This document shows, in pieces, positions 1-8,332 of a stretch of DNA of 14,925 bases. Source of the stretch: Irineochytrium annulatum (taxonomy: Eukaryota > Chytridiomycota > Chytridiomycetes > Chytridiales > Chytridiaceae); contig JADGJL010000726.1 of the NCBI GenBank assembly GCA_027600665.1, positions 1-14,925 on the forward strand, read 5' to 3'. The notes under the pieces are model-generated. The model was not told the origin of the DNA and did not search any database. It was given only the letters and a program-made list of their open reading frames with translations. The position numbers were made by a program, and so were the translations under genes. Each line of letters opens with the position of its first letter. Position 1 is the stretch's first letter.

Positions 1-849
1 GTGGGGGATCGCAGAGTGGTCAGGAGGACTGCAGATGGAGAAGGGAGATGGAGTCGCTTGTTTCAGACGTCCCAAACGGATTTTTGCGAGATCTCAGAAC
101 GGGGCGAGACTGAGCAGGTGGATATGACGGCTCGCCTTCATCGAGGACGGGGGACGCTGCCGGCGTGCGGAATGGGCGGTTATATTTATATGGACGTACA
201 ACGGTTGATTTCAAGCTCGGGCTGGACGTGATGGACGCTGTACTATAGCGGGCCCTGGCTTGCGGTCTCTTTGTTTCTATTCTGCTTTCGTGCTGGTCTT
301 GCAGGGCGAGGCGCTGCTGCAAGAGGTCGCTACTTGCTGTGCGTCAATTGAGCTGCTGATCGTGAGCTCGACGGTGGTATTGCTGCTGTTGGTCTGTACA
401 TTGTAAGTTCGCCAACACTATCTTGGTACGGCGGAATGTTCTTGACGGAACGGAACGTGGTATATTTCGCGTGCATCGCAAATGGTTATGGTTCTTCGCG
501 ACGACATTGAGGTCGAAGCGACAGATCGCCCGAAGAACTCGCACAGCCGCGATCGCTCCAGGTGCGACCTAGTCCAAAGCCCATCAGATGCTCGCCGAGG
601 GCATCGAAGAAGCTCCGTGATTCTGTGTCCGTGGATCAGCTCCCCGCGTTACATCGCCGATACCGATGGATATTTCGGCCTGACGGCTTACGCGTGGGTG
701 AGTAGGATGTCGTTGCTGGATAGGAACCTGAATGGAACATGCAGTGTACATGAGCATAAACCTGCTTTGCGGGTGGCTTGAGCATCTCTGGATTCTGATT
801 TGAATCACACATACCGACAGCACCGCGGATCAGCGACACATCAGCGATC
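1..849. other. Left flank without a supported gene
   Basis: I see no coding region I would defend here. Open frames exist on both strands (for example 1-231 + and 20-322 -), but they are short, overlap each other, show no recognisable motif and have no matching splice sites. An AT-rich TATA-like stretch sits at about 181-193. It is about 660 nt from the next start codon, so it is not obviously that gene's TATA box; it could serve a gene running left off the window. The last part of this stretch must hold the promoter and 5' leader of the quinolinate phosphoribosyltransferase gene, but no clear core promoter motif is visible. Confidence 0.5.
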
Positions 850-1923
850 ATGACCTCACCCAACTACTCGCACCTCCTCCCGTCGACCGTCTCCGAGGTT
901 GTCGCCGGATGGCTGAAGGAGGATGTCCCGTCCTTCGACTACGGCGGCTTCGTCGTCGGCGAGACCGATCAGGTTGCGATCCTCTACGGCAAGACCAAGG
1001 TCGGTTGAGTTATGCGCGATCGGGCGATACGCGATTGTGCGTTATTTACTTGATCGTGGTCTCTAACCCCACCCCCACCCCCGCTGATCCCCATCCTATC
1101 CCAGGGAGTCCTCGCGGGTGTCCCATTCTTCAACGAGGTCTTCCGCCAGCTCGACTGCAAAGTCGACTGGCTCCTCCCCGAGGGCTCCGAGTTCGACCCC
1201 GCGACGTCCTCCGGCCGCGTCGAGGTCGCCCGCGTGCACGGCAAGGCGCGCCAGATTCTCCTCGGCGAGCGTCCAGCCCTTAACATGCTTGCTCGCGCCA
1301 GCGGGATTGCCACTCGGGCGCGCAGGCTCAAGGCCATCAAGGACCGGAAGGGTTGGAAGGGCGTGATTGCGGGCACGAGGAAGACGACGCCCGGGTTCAG
1401 GATCGTGGAGAAGTACGCGATGCTGGTCGGAGGGGTGGACACGCACCGGGTGGACCTGTCGAGCATGATCATGCTGAAGGACAACCACATCTGGGCCCAT
1501 GGCTCCATCACGGAGGCCGTCAAGGCTGCCAAGTCGGTCGGCGGGTTCGCGCTGAAGGTGGAGGTCGAGTGCAGGACCGAGGCGGAGGCGGATGAAGCGC
1601 TTGAGGCTGGCGCGGATGTGGTCATGCTGGACAATTTTGAGGGGCAGGGCTTTGTGACGGCTGCCGGGAACTTGAAGAAGAGGTGGGCGGGGAAGAGGCA
1701 TTTCTTGATTGAGGGCAGCGGTGGGTTGACGGAGGACAACGTGGAGGCTTACTTTGGGCCGGGTAAGTTTGGTCGTTTGGTTTTTTTTTTTTTTTTAATC
1801 ACGACGCGCTGTCTTAACGTTCGGAATCCTCGATCATCAGATGTCGATGTGCTAAGCTTTGGGTCCGTCACCCAAAGCGTGCCGCATATCGACTTCTCTT
1901 TAAAGGTAAAGCCGAAGTCCTGA
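850..1923 (+). CDS. BNA6: Quinolinate phosphoribosyltransferase (nicotinate-nucleotide pyrophosphorylase)
   Basis: Joins quinolinate and PRPP to give nicotinate mononucleotide, CO2 and pyrophosphate, the entry of the kynurenine route into NAD+. Exons are 850-999, 1105-1762 and 1841-1923, giving 296 aa, the family's normal length (human and yeast enzymes are about 295-297). Seen in the product: [13 protein letters not shown] at about 51-63, [17 protein letters not shown] at 104-120, the PRPP/quinolinate-binding [11 protein letters not shown] at 139-149, HR at 164-165, KDNH at 175-178, KVEVE at 201-205, LDNF at 225-228 and EGSGG at 253-257, then a typical [12 protein letters not shown]...DFSLK ending. 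All expected active-site basic residues appear to be present. Intron 1 (1000-1104) uses a weak GTCGGT donor, but only this site keeps the conserved frame; intron 2 (1763-1840) is GTAAGT with a 16-T run. The start ATG has A at -3. The gene converges on the ASH1-like gene. I am very sure of the identity; the first donor is the least certain boundary. Confidence 0.96.
1781..1796 (+). repeat. Poly(T) run of 16 inside QPRT intron 2
   Basis: Sixteen consecutive T lie in the 78-nt second intron, before a TTAAC branch-point-like motif at about 1814-1818 and the acceptor at 1839-1840. It probably acts as part of a pyrimidine-rich tract or is simply a slippage-prone homopolymer. It does not touch coding sequence. 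Confidence 0.9.
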
Positions 1924-2603
1924 TTGGATTTTAGCTAGTGCGCGTGCCTCAGGATAGCCGCTGCAGATTTCAGATAATCGTATGAGTTGCTTGCTAGCCT
2001 TGATTGGAGGGTGAAGTAACCCAAAATGCAGCAAGAACAGGAGAGATCTGACCAATAAAGAGCATATACATCGGACGAGCATATAGAATTTGAGAACAGA
2101 TCAGATTGCAGCTCGAGTTCCAAACTCAAGCTAACTTCACGCTCTCCAAGCAACCATAACAATATCTTTTTGTCAAAAGCTTAGATAGAGCCATCGTTTT
2201 CGCAAAGAGGATAATAATAATTTCAGTGGCGAATAAGATTACTTGTTTAACAAACTGCCTTAAACACACGACATGTCCACTCAGTCCACCTCTGTTGTTC
2301 TTGAAATCAATATTATTACTAACGGGTCATTTTTATCTGCTCTAAAACAAACCCGATACAGTCCATTGTAGCTCCACCCCCGCTTTAACAACTATATATC
2401 TACAAGATCCCACAAAACGTAACGTAAAATTAAGGATTAGGTCTATATGTGAACATTCAACGGCCAAGAGAGAGAACAATCATGAAACAAATCGCGGGAA
2501 ATTAGAGAGCGGGATATCGAAACTTCCGTAAAGGCAGACCGGAGCACATAAAGGAGCTACGACTAGAGCAAACCAAACTAAAGGTATCCAGCACGGGTAT
2601 TTC
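1924..2603. other. Convergent intergenic region (3' ends of QPRT and ASH1-like genes)
   Basis: About 680 nt that is visibly more AT-rich than its flanks and dense in stop codons. It lies between the stop of the QPRT gene on the + strand and the stop of the ASH1-like gene on the - strand, so it should hold both 3' UTRs. The only clear element is the AATAAA for the + strand gene; I could not find a canonical AATAAA for the - strand gene. No RNA gene or repeat was recognised. Confidence 0.6.
2054..2059 (+). terminator. Candidate poly(A) signal for QPRT
   Basis: A canonical AATAAA about 130 nt downstream of the QPRT stop codon, in AT-rich non-coding sequence, at a sensible distance for a fungal 3' UTR. 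The assignment rests on position and consensus alone. Confidence 0.5.
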
Positions 2604-5600
2604 TCACGTTGCCACACCTGTTCCAACATCCACCGAATCCTTCTTCACTTTTAACCCGCCAATAGCGTCCGCACCCTCACCAGCAGCATCGTTTTCTACT
2701 ACCGCCGCCCCGTCGTCGTTTCGATCCCTCAACACCCCTCCGCTTCGCCGCTTCTTCTCCGTCTTGTCCTCCAACCTCGCCTGCGCCGCCCCTTCTCCAG
2801 CCTTGACGGCGGACCCCGCCTTAGCGCCGATCGCGGCCGCAATCCGACCGGAGGTCCTCCTCGGTGCGGGTACCTCCAAGACAACCGCCTCGCTCGGTAG
2901 CTTGGGTTCCGCGGCTTTGTCCACCTCCGGCATCGCAGTCGAAGATCCTAAGTTGTCCGCCCCAACGGCAGCATCGTCGACCTTGGCACGTTTGGGCGAC
3001 CTCCTAATGCCGTCCGCGGCGACGTCCGCTTCCATAGCCCCTGATTTCGACTCCCTAGCCTTGGGATTTGCGGTTACCTTCCCCGCGCCTGATTTTCTTT
3101 TCGACCCTTTGCCCATGACATGCCCCAGGTTCCCATCCCCAGCAGGCTTGGCTATCTTTGCTTCGCTCGGAGCCTCCACCGCGTCGGCCGCTTTCATCGA
3201 CCTTGACTTCCGCTTTTGGGACCGCTTCGGCGGCGAGAGTCCAGGATGCTTCTCGACAGCCGGCTCGACACGTTCTGTCGCGTGAGGAGCCACGACGGCC
3301 TCGGTCAGTTTAATTATGGTTGACTTCCGCCTGTGTGACCTTTTCGGCGCCGACGCTGCGGTGTCCTTTTCGCCTACCATCTTGACCTGTTCTTCCTCGA
3401 CAGCAGCCACGATGGCCACGGCCACGTTTGTTGTGGTTGATATCCGCTTATGCGACCGCTTCGGCATCGAGAACGCGGCGTCCTTTTTCTCGATGAGGAC
3501 AGCAGCCATTATAGCCGTGGCTGCTTCTGTCAAGATTGACTTTCGTTTATGCGATCGCGTCGGAACTGCGGCGTCCTTCTCGTCAGCCGCTTTGTCAATT
3601 TCGGTCTCGGCCTGAATGACCTTTTTCGTTGTCGACGTCCGTTTAGACGACCGCTTCTGCGCCAAGACGTCGTCGTTCTTATCCTCGACGACGGTAGGGT
3701 TCATAAAGCTCGCCGCGCCGATTGACCGCCTCGGTCTCCCAGCCTTTCGTCCACCGGCAGTCTCGACAGTCGGCGCGAGCGCCTTGTCACCAGCATTGAC
3801 GAAATCAATGGATTTGCTCGATCTCCCACCGGCCCGCGCTCCAACTCCCTCAGCAGCCGGCGCGGCCGCATCCGCGACGTCCACTGCCTTCAAAGCACAT
3901 CGCACCGCCCGCCTCTCCCTCCCGCCCGACAACTTGGTCTGAGCATCGACGCCTTTCGTCGCCGCGTAGTCGTCATCGGCTTCGGCGACGGACAGCCTCC
4001 TCCTCTTGACGGGTAACTCGGCCTCCACGACAGCAGACGCAGCGCTCCTGCGGTTGCCTCCGAAGATCTTCGCAGGCGGGGATGAGAAATCGGACGTGAC
4101 GACAGTGGCGATACACCGGTGGGAACGTAAACTTCGTGTCGGCCCGCCGGTTCCTTCACCCGCAGGCACCGTCATCTTGACCGGCTTCCCATCATCGCCG
4201 CCATCCCTGAGGCCGATGTGCGTAGACTGGGTATTATTGCCGTCGTCCTTGAGGACGCCTGCGGCCGCCTCCATCTCAGCGAGTCTGTTCTTGAGACCGT
4301 CCTCGGCCGCCTCCGCATCATCAGGGCCCTCGTGGTCACTCGTCTGGCCCAAAACGACCATCAACCCGTCCTCCTCCTTTACGAACACGTCAATACACGA
4401 ATCAAATCAAACGTTACGGCAGAGTTCAATAGTCCCGCTCACCTGCAGCATCCGCTCCTTCCTCCTTTGCTTAAGCATTTCCAGCACACCACCAATCCCG
4501 ATAATCCTGCCCCTCCTTCCTCTCCTTGCCTTTCCCCCCCTATTCCTACCGCCTCCTTCCTCCACGACGACCTTCATGTTCCTAATAAGGAAAACCTTGC
4601 GGCGCCTGACCTTTAAGCGGTCGACTATCGTGCCGCGGAGGTGCGACGCCGCGTCGGCGGTTTTGCGATCGTGCACAGGGCCGCCGTGGCGGATGAAGGT
4701 GAAGTCGTCGTCGTCGTCGTCGGTCTCATCGCCGTCGCTCGGGGGTTCGTCGTTGGGGTCGAGGGATCGGCGCTTCCGGGCACGGTTTTTACGGTTGGGC
4801 TTCTTGTTAGCGCCATCTACAGAAATTATTGAATTAGTTGGAGTAAATAGACATTCCATTGGATTAAGTTCTCCGCACCTTTTGTATCCTTCAGCGTCTC
4901 GACTTTTTTGTTCTTCCCAATAAATCCTAAAGTCGCGCGTCAGCCATAGATATTTTGACAGGAAAATCTGTACCTCTGCACGACTCCGCCCCACAAAGAC
5001 AAGGTTGCATGGGTCCAAATGACTCGAAACGATAATCATACGTCAGCTCTGTGCCCCCCTCAATGTCCGCGGTGGCAAAGAGGCCGATCGCGTACTCCCC
5101 ATTTACGCTCCTGTATTCAAAATCACGTCAGTCTCGACTCCTCACAAAGGCAGCGCACTTACCACTTCTCAATCCTGCAATTGGGCTGGCAGCTGTGGTT
5201 CACAAACCTCGCTTCCGTCCCCTTCTTACAGGCGTCGATAACCTCTCCCAGAGCGTAATTCAAGAAGTAGTAGCACTTCATATCGGCGTAAACGGTCTCC
5301 ATACGATTAATGCAGGTCGCTTGGCTGATGACCTCGCCGCGGTACTCGATCACGAGGGAGTTGCCGGGGATCTTGCCGGTAGCCCGGAGGCCGTAGCCGC
5401 GGCCTTCGGTCTGTTGCGGAGAAATGGTTTAAAATGGCACGAAAGGGGGGAAGGAAGGAAAGGAAGGTGACGTACCCAGAAGACCTCGAGCGAGCGGGAT
5501 GCCTCGGAGCGCTGAAAGGCCTGGTTTGTGCATGCGTCGCCGCAAGGGCAGTCATCGGGGCTGCACTCCATGAACATGCAGCTGTAAGGAGTCAGAGCAT

Positions 5601-7565
5601 TAGCAAGGTCTGCATCCGTAGCCGAGTGGCAAGTGTAGGCGCATACCGATTCAAGCAGTTATCACCGCATCCACCCTCATCATCATCCTCTTCGTCCGGA
5701 GGAGCGCAATTGCAAACGGGGGCGGACTCGGCCTTTCTCGGCTTTCTGTCGACGAAGATGTCTGCGAGGGCCGTGACGTCAGCAAGAGGCATCGAACCGT
5801 AAAACTATAAGGACCAACGCAAGCGATCTCACTTCTTTGGATCCGGGTGAAGGAACTGGGCTTCATTGCTGCATTTACCGTCGACGTCGAGATCTAGGAA
5901 GCCAAAGTCAGAAACTTTTCTTGCTCCATGGTGCAAATTATAACTCACGTAACTCGCGCCCGTCCTTAAAGTCTTAAAAAGCCTAAGGTCAAACGGCAGG
6001 TCAAAGTTCGTCTCCCGCTCTATAATTTCCTTCCCGAGAAACATCGGCATTCCAAATTTGAACGCCTTCTTTTTCAAAATCGCGTCCTCCTCCATCTCGG
6101 CGATCTCGGCCTTCTTGTCCTCCACCGCGTCCGCTTTCTCCTTTGTCTCCTGCGCCTCGTTCCCCTTCATCTCCACCTCCCCTTCAACCTGCTCTTGCAC
6201 AACCTTCTCCACCAAGCCACCCCTCTTAAAATCATTTGAGTACATCCCTGCCTTCAAATATCGCTTCTTGGCGTACAGCTCCCGCATCTCGACGGACCCA
6301 TCCCAGAGCGCCTCCATCTCTGCTGCCAGGTCGCCAGGAAGCGGCTCCTTCGGGAGCTCCGGCTCCGGCGGTGGAGGCGTTGGTGGAGGAGGCGTCGGCT
6401 CACGCACAGGCTGATCAAGCTGCGCCGGCTCGGGCTGGGAGCTTGGCGGAGGCGTCGCAGGTGCGTCGACGACCATGGAGGGCGGCGGGCGCTTGATAAG
6501 GTGTTTTTGGGAGAGGCGCCTAAGGGTGGGGATCTTCGCAGCACGTAACGTCAGTCACGGAGCAAGAAGTGTCGACTGAGGAACATACGCTCTTCCGCCG
6601 TCCATCCAGCGTCGATTCAACTCCATCATCCTCGTCACTAAGCACGAACACATTGTTCGGCACAGCGGTCTTTCCTCTCGCGACGCGTGCGGACATATAC
6701 TCCTCCCAAGATTCTTCCAGCGTCCGGACCAAGCTGTTATTTTCGCATTGGCCCGTGGTCTTGTCCATCCAGCCGCAGACCTCGTTCAGGGGCCCGCCGA
6801 CGTTCGCGCCGACAGTGAGGCGGAGGCCGTACTCCATCATAATGCCGTCCTAATTTAGAAGGAAGTTAGTATCTTGACGGTGGGTTACTGAAGTCGTTCA
6901 TCCGCCACATCTCCCTGTCCCCTTTTGCCTCAAACAACTTCTTTGTTGAAGTTCTTCATCTCCTTCTTCCTGCTCGTGCTTCTTATCCCTCCATACGATA
7001 TCGAAACACTCACCATGTCCCATCCATCATCATCCTGCCCGCACCAAAACGCCGGTACTGGACTTCTGAAGAACTCTCTGATCTGCTCCCTAATCCTCGT
7101 CCGTCCCCCAACAGTACCGCCCGCATTCGCACCGCCACTTGGCAATTGCAGCATCGGCATAAAACCGCCCGTGGGCTCCGCCGCCCCAGTGTCGCCCCAA
7201 TTCGTCGGGACGTGCTTCGGCGGTACGGGTCGGTGCGACTTCTTTTTCGATTTGCGGGGCATTGGCGGGGGAAGGATGAAGAGGGATGCGGCCGAGGGCA
7301 GATTGGCCGTGTCGAGCGCTGAGGCGGCGGGAGGTTGGCGGAGGTGCGAGTGCGGGATCAGCGTCGGGTCGCAGTGCGGGTCGTCGCAGACGTGGTCGCA
7401 GACCGGTTCGCAGACGGGTTTGCAGACGTCGTCATCCACGGGTTCGGGGGTGACGGGGAGGTCCTCATCAATCTCGATTTCGTCCGTCGGAATCGGATTC
7501 GGGACGAGGGAGCTTCCGACGGCGTCGATCGCCAGGGCCGAGGGCGGCGGGGTTGCGAGGGACAT
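2604..7565 (-). CDS. ASH1-like SET-domain histone lysine methyltransferase
   Basis: Predicted nuclear histone H3 methyltransferase; by family (ASH1/ASH1L, related to NSD and SET2) the expected mark is H3K36. Exons from the 5' end: 7565-7014, 6849-6589, 6533-5949, 5893-5833, 5761-5647, 5581-5476, 5410-5163, 5110-4974, 4926-4879, 4816-4443, 4376-2604, giving about 1419 aa. Before the AWS domain are [11 protein letters not shown] and RIQRNIFVDRKP as in ASH1. AWS (about 500-550) has the cysteine pattern [17 protein letters not shown] and [16 protein letters not shown] (about 561-680) shows [24 protein letters not shown] (NHSC 631-634) and ELTYDYRFE (YDY 667-669). The post-SET cysteines are C680, C682 and C687. 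Upstream are low-complexity regions: a Cys repeat near 48-65, proline runs and a K/E-rich stretch. Downstream are basic and acidic tracts, a GRPRR AT-hook-like motif near 1042 and a basic-serine repeat array. No bromodomain, PHD or BAH domain is visible. The ATG at 7565 is the first in the open frame; an upstream non-coding exon is possible. Confidence 0.92.
3084..3664 (-). repeat. Degenerate basic-serine repeat array in the ASH1-like C-terminus
   Basis: Six imperfect copies of a unit centred on (K/T)RS-(H/S/Q)-(K/R)-R-x-S lie near residues 1072, 1109, 1141, 1181, 1217 and 1256, with a weaker seventh (RRSPKRAK) near 1288. Cores read [44 protein letters not shown] and KGSKRKS. Spacing is about 32-40 residues, and several copies are preceded by EKD-x-A and followed by an alanine/valine-rich segment. 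On the + strand the DNA shows the same copies as similar 30-40 nt blocks at about 3200, 3318, 3436, 3534 and 3630. Confidence 0.85.
3718..3750 (-). other. AT-hook-like motif
   Basis: The - strand encodes [11 protein letters not shown] at about residues 1038-1048 of the ASH1-like protein. GRP flanked by basic residues is the core of an AT-hook, a minor-groove DNA-binding peptide, and animal ASH1L also carries AT-hooks. It is one short motif, so binding is inferred rather than shown. Confidence 0.5.
5163..5410 (-). other. Catalytic core exon of the SET domain
   Basis: Exon 7 of the ASH1-like gene alone encodes most of the SET fold (residues 561-642 and part of 643), including the S-adenosylmethionine-binding GYGLR and the [11 protein letters not shown] block. 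The catalytic YDY lies in the next exon (5110-4974). Both junctions are supported by exact continuity with the family pattern (...SLEVFW, TEGRGYG... and ...[15 protein letters not shown]...). Confidence 0.9.
6850..7013 (-). other. Intron 1 of the ASH1-like gene with perfect branch point
   Basis: The 164-nt intron starts GTGAGT, ends TTAG and carries TACTAAC about 15 nt before the acceptor. This is the clearest branch-point consensus in the window and supports the model in which WDM (exon 1) joins DGIMMEYG (exon 2). Confidence 0.8.
7384..7431 (-). repeat. Four tandem 12-bp repeats encoding evenly spaced cysteines
   Basis: On the + strand four consecutive 12-mers (tcgcagacgtgg and variants) fill 7384-7395, 7396-7407, 7408-7419 and 7420-7431. 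On the coding (-) strand they give [16 protein letters not shown], so cysteines fall at residues 48, 52, 56 and 60, with one more at 65. This lies in the low-complexity N-terminus of the ASH1-like protein. Confidence 0.9.
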
Positions 7566-7681
7566 CTGTGTTGAGTCGAATTGGAGAGCTGATGAGCATC
7601 GGACGGGGGTGTCCGGCTGTACTAATCAACTCCGAACATCAAATGTGGATAACGCAAATATTGACATGATTGGAAGTGGAT

Positions 7682-7710
7682 TTACTATATGACCGCCATA
7701 TATTATTGGT
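7682..7710 (-). promoter_or_regulatory. Possible CCAAT/TATA-like element of the ASH1-like gene
   Basis: Read on the - strand, CCAAT (7709-7705) is followed at once by the AT-rich ATAATATATGG, about 130-145 nt upstream of the start codon at 7565. Position and composition fit a core promoter, but such AT-rich strings are common in intergenic DNA. Confidence 0.3.
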
Positions 7711-8052
7711 AAAGTAAGAGGAAGTCGCGGTCGAAATTTCACCACCCGGCGCGCTGGCTGCGACCAGGTCCACCGACGCCAACCCGGTCTCCTCCCCGTG
7801 TCATCCTACATTCACATCACAATACCAAAAAAAAACGTTTTACTTCATTGTAAAAGTTCCCATTATTCTCCTCTTACCCGCTTTTTCGTCCGGCGGACAT
7901 TGAGGTGGATTCACAGGGTGCGCCGCTATTGCGATAACGCGTGGTCGGCTACCCGCCGCCGTCGACCCTCGAGTGGTTCATGGGCCGGCTGGATGGCGTC
8001 CCTCTTCATCCCTAGCTACAGCTACAACATTCGTGTCATACTACTTGGTAAC

Positions 8053-8058
8053 TTTATT
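8053..8058 (-). terminator. Candidate poly(A) signal for the Sec16-tail gene
   Basis: TTTATT on the + strand is AATAAA on the coding strand, about 275 nt downstream of the stop codon at 8333, in AT-rich non-coding DNA. The distance is on the long side for a fungal 3' UTR, so confidence is limited. Confidence 0.4.
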
Positions 8059-8332
8059 AAATATTGGTGGCTATAATGATTAATTATTACTTCTGCATAT
8101 TTCCCGTGGCTCAGGCGCAAAGTATATAAGTTATTCCACGAGACAAACCAAAAGAGGAAAGCAGCACAGCCCGTAATGGAGGGCAACTGGTCCACCCTCC
8201 AATTATAAAAACAAAAACAGAATGAAGGTCCCGGTGGGCCCTTAAACGTACTTGCTCAAGTTCAGCTGTAAAGGAGGGGTAGGTAAGAAAGCTAGCACAC
8301 ATCTGCAACGTCGACCGGTGACGTGCCATCAT

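Larger units (their letters stand above)
7566..8332. other. Intergenic region between ASH1-like and Sec16-tail genes
   Basis: About 770 nt between two genes on the - strand, which should contain the 3' UTR of the Sec16-tail gene and the promoter and leader of the ASH1-like gene. The right part is AT-rich and has a poly(A) signal; the left part holds a CCAAT/TATA-like pair. Short open frames on both strands look like chance. No RNA gene or repeat was seen. Confidence 0.6.

Noticed and set aside
20..322. 100-codon - strand open frame at the left edge
   Set aside because: No domain, no coding-like pattern and stops soon; kept as unannotated flank.
984..1739. Long open frames antisense to QPRT (251 and 201 codons)
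   Set aside because: They lie opposite a well-conserved coding exon, have biased composition typical of GC-rich third positions read backwards, and show no domain.
2764..3942. Three consecutive + strand open frames with repeated (V/I)DxRLCDRFG
   Set aside because: They are the reverse complement of the basic-serine repeat array in the ASH1-like gene. The repeated look is inherited from that strand, and the - strand frame is continuous and joined to the SET gene.
4006..4923. 305-codon + strand open frame
   Set aside because: It spans introns and exons of the ASH1-like gene on the other strand and has low-complexity Ser/Pro composition, so it is a shadow.
5051..5470. 139-codon + strand open frame across the SET exons
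   Set aside because: Complement of the strongly conserved SET-domain exons and intervening introns.
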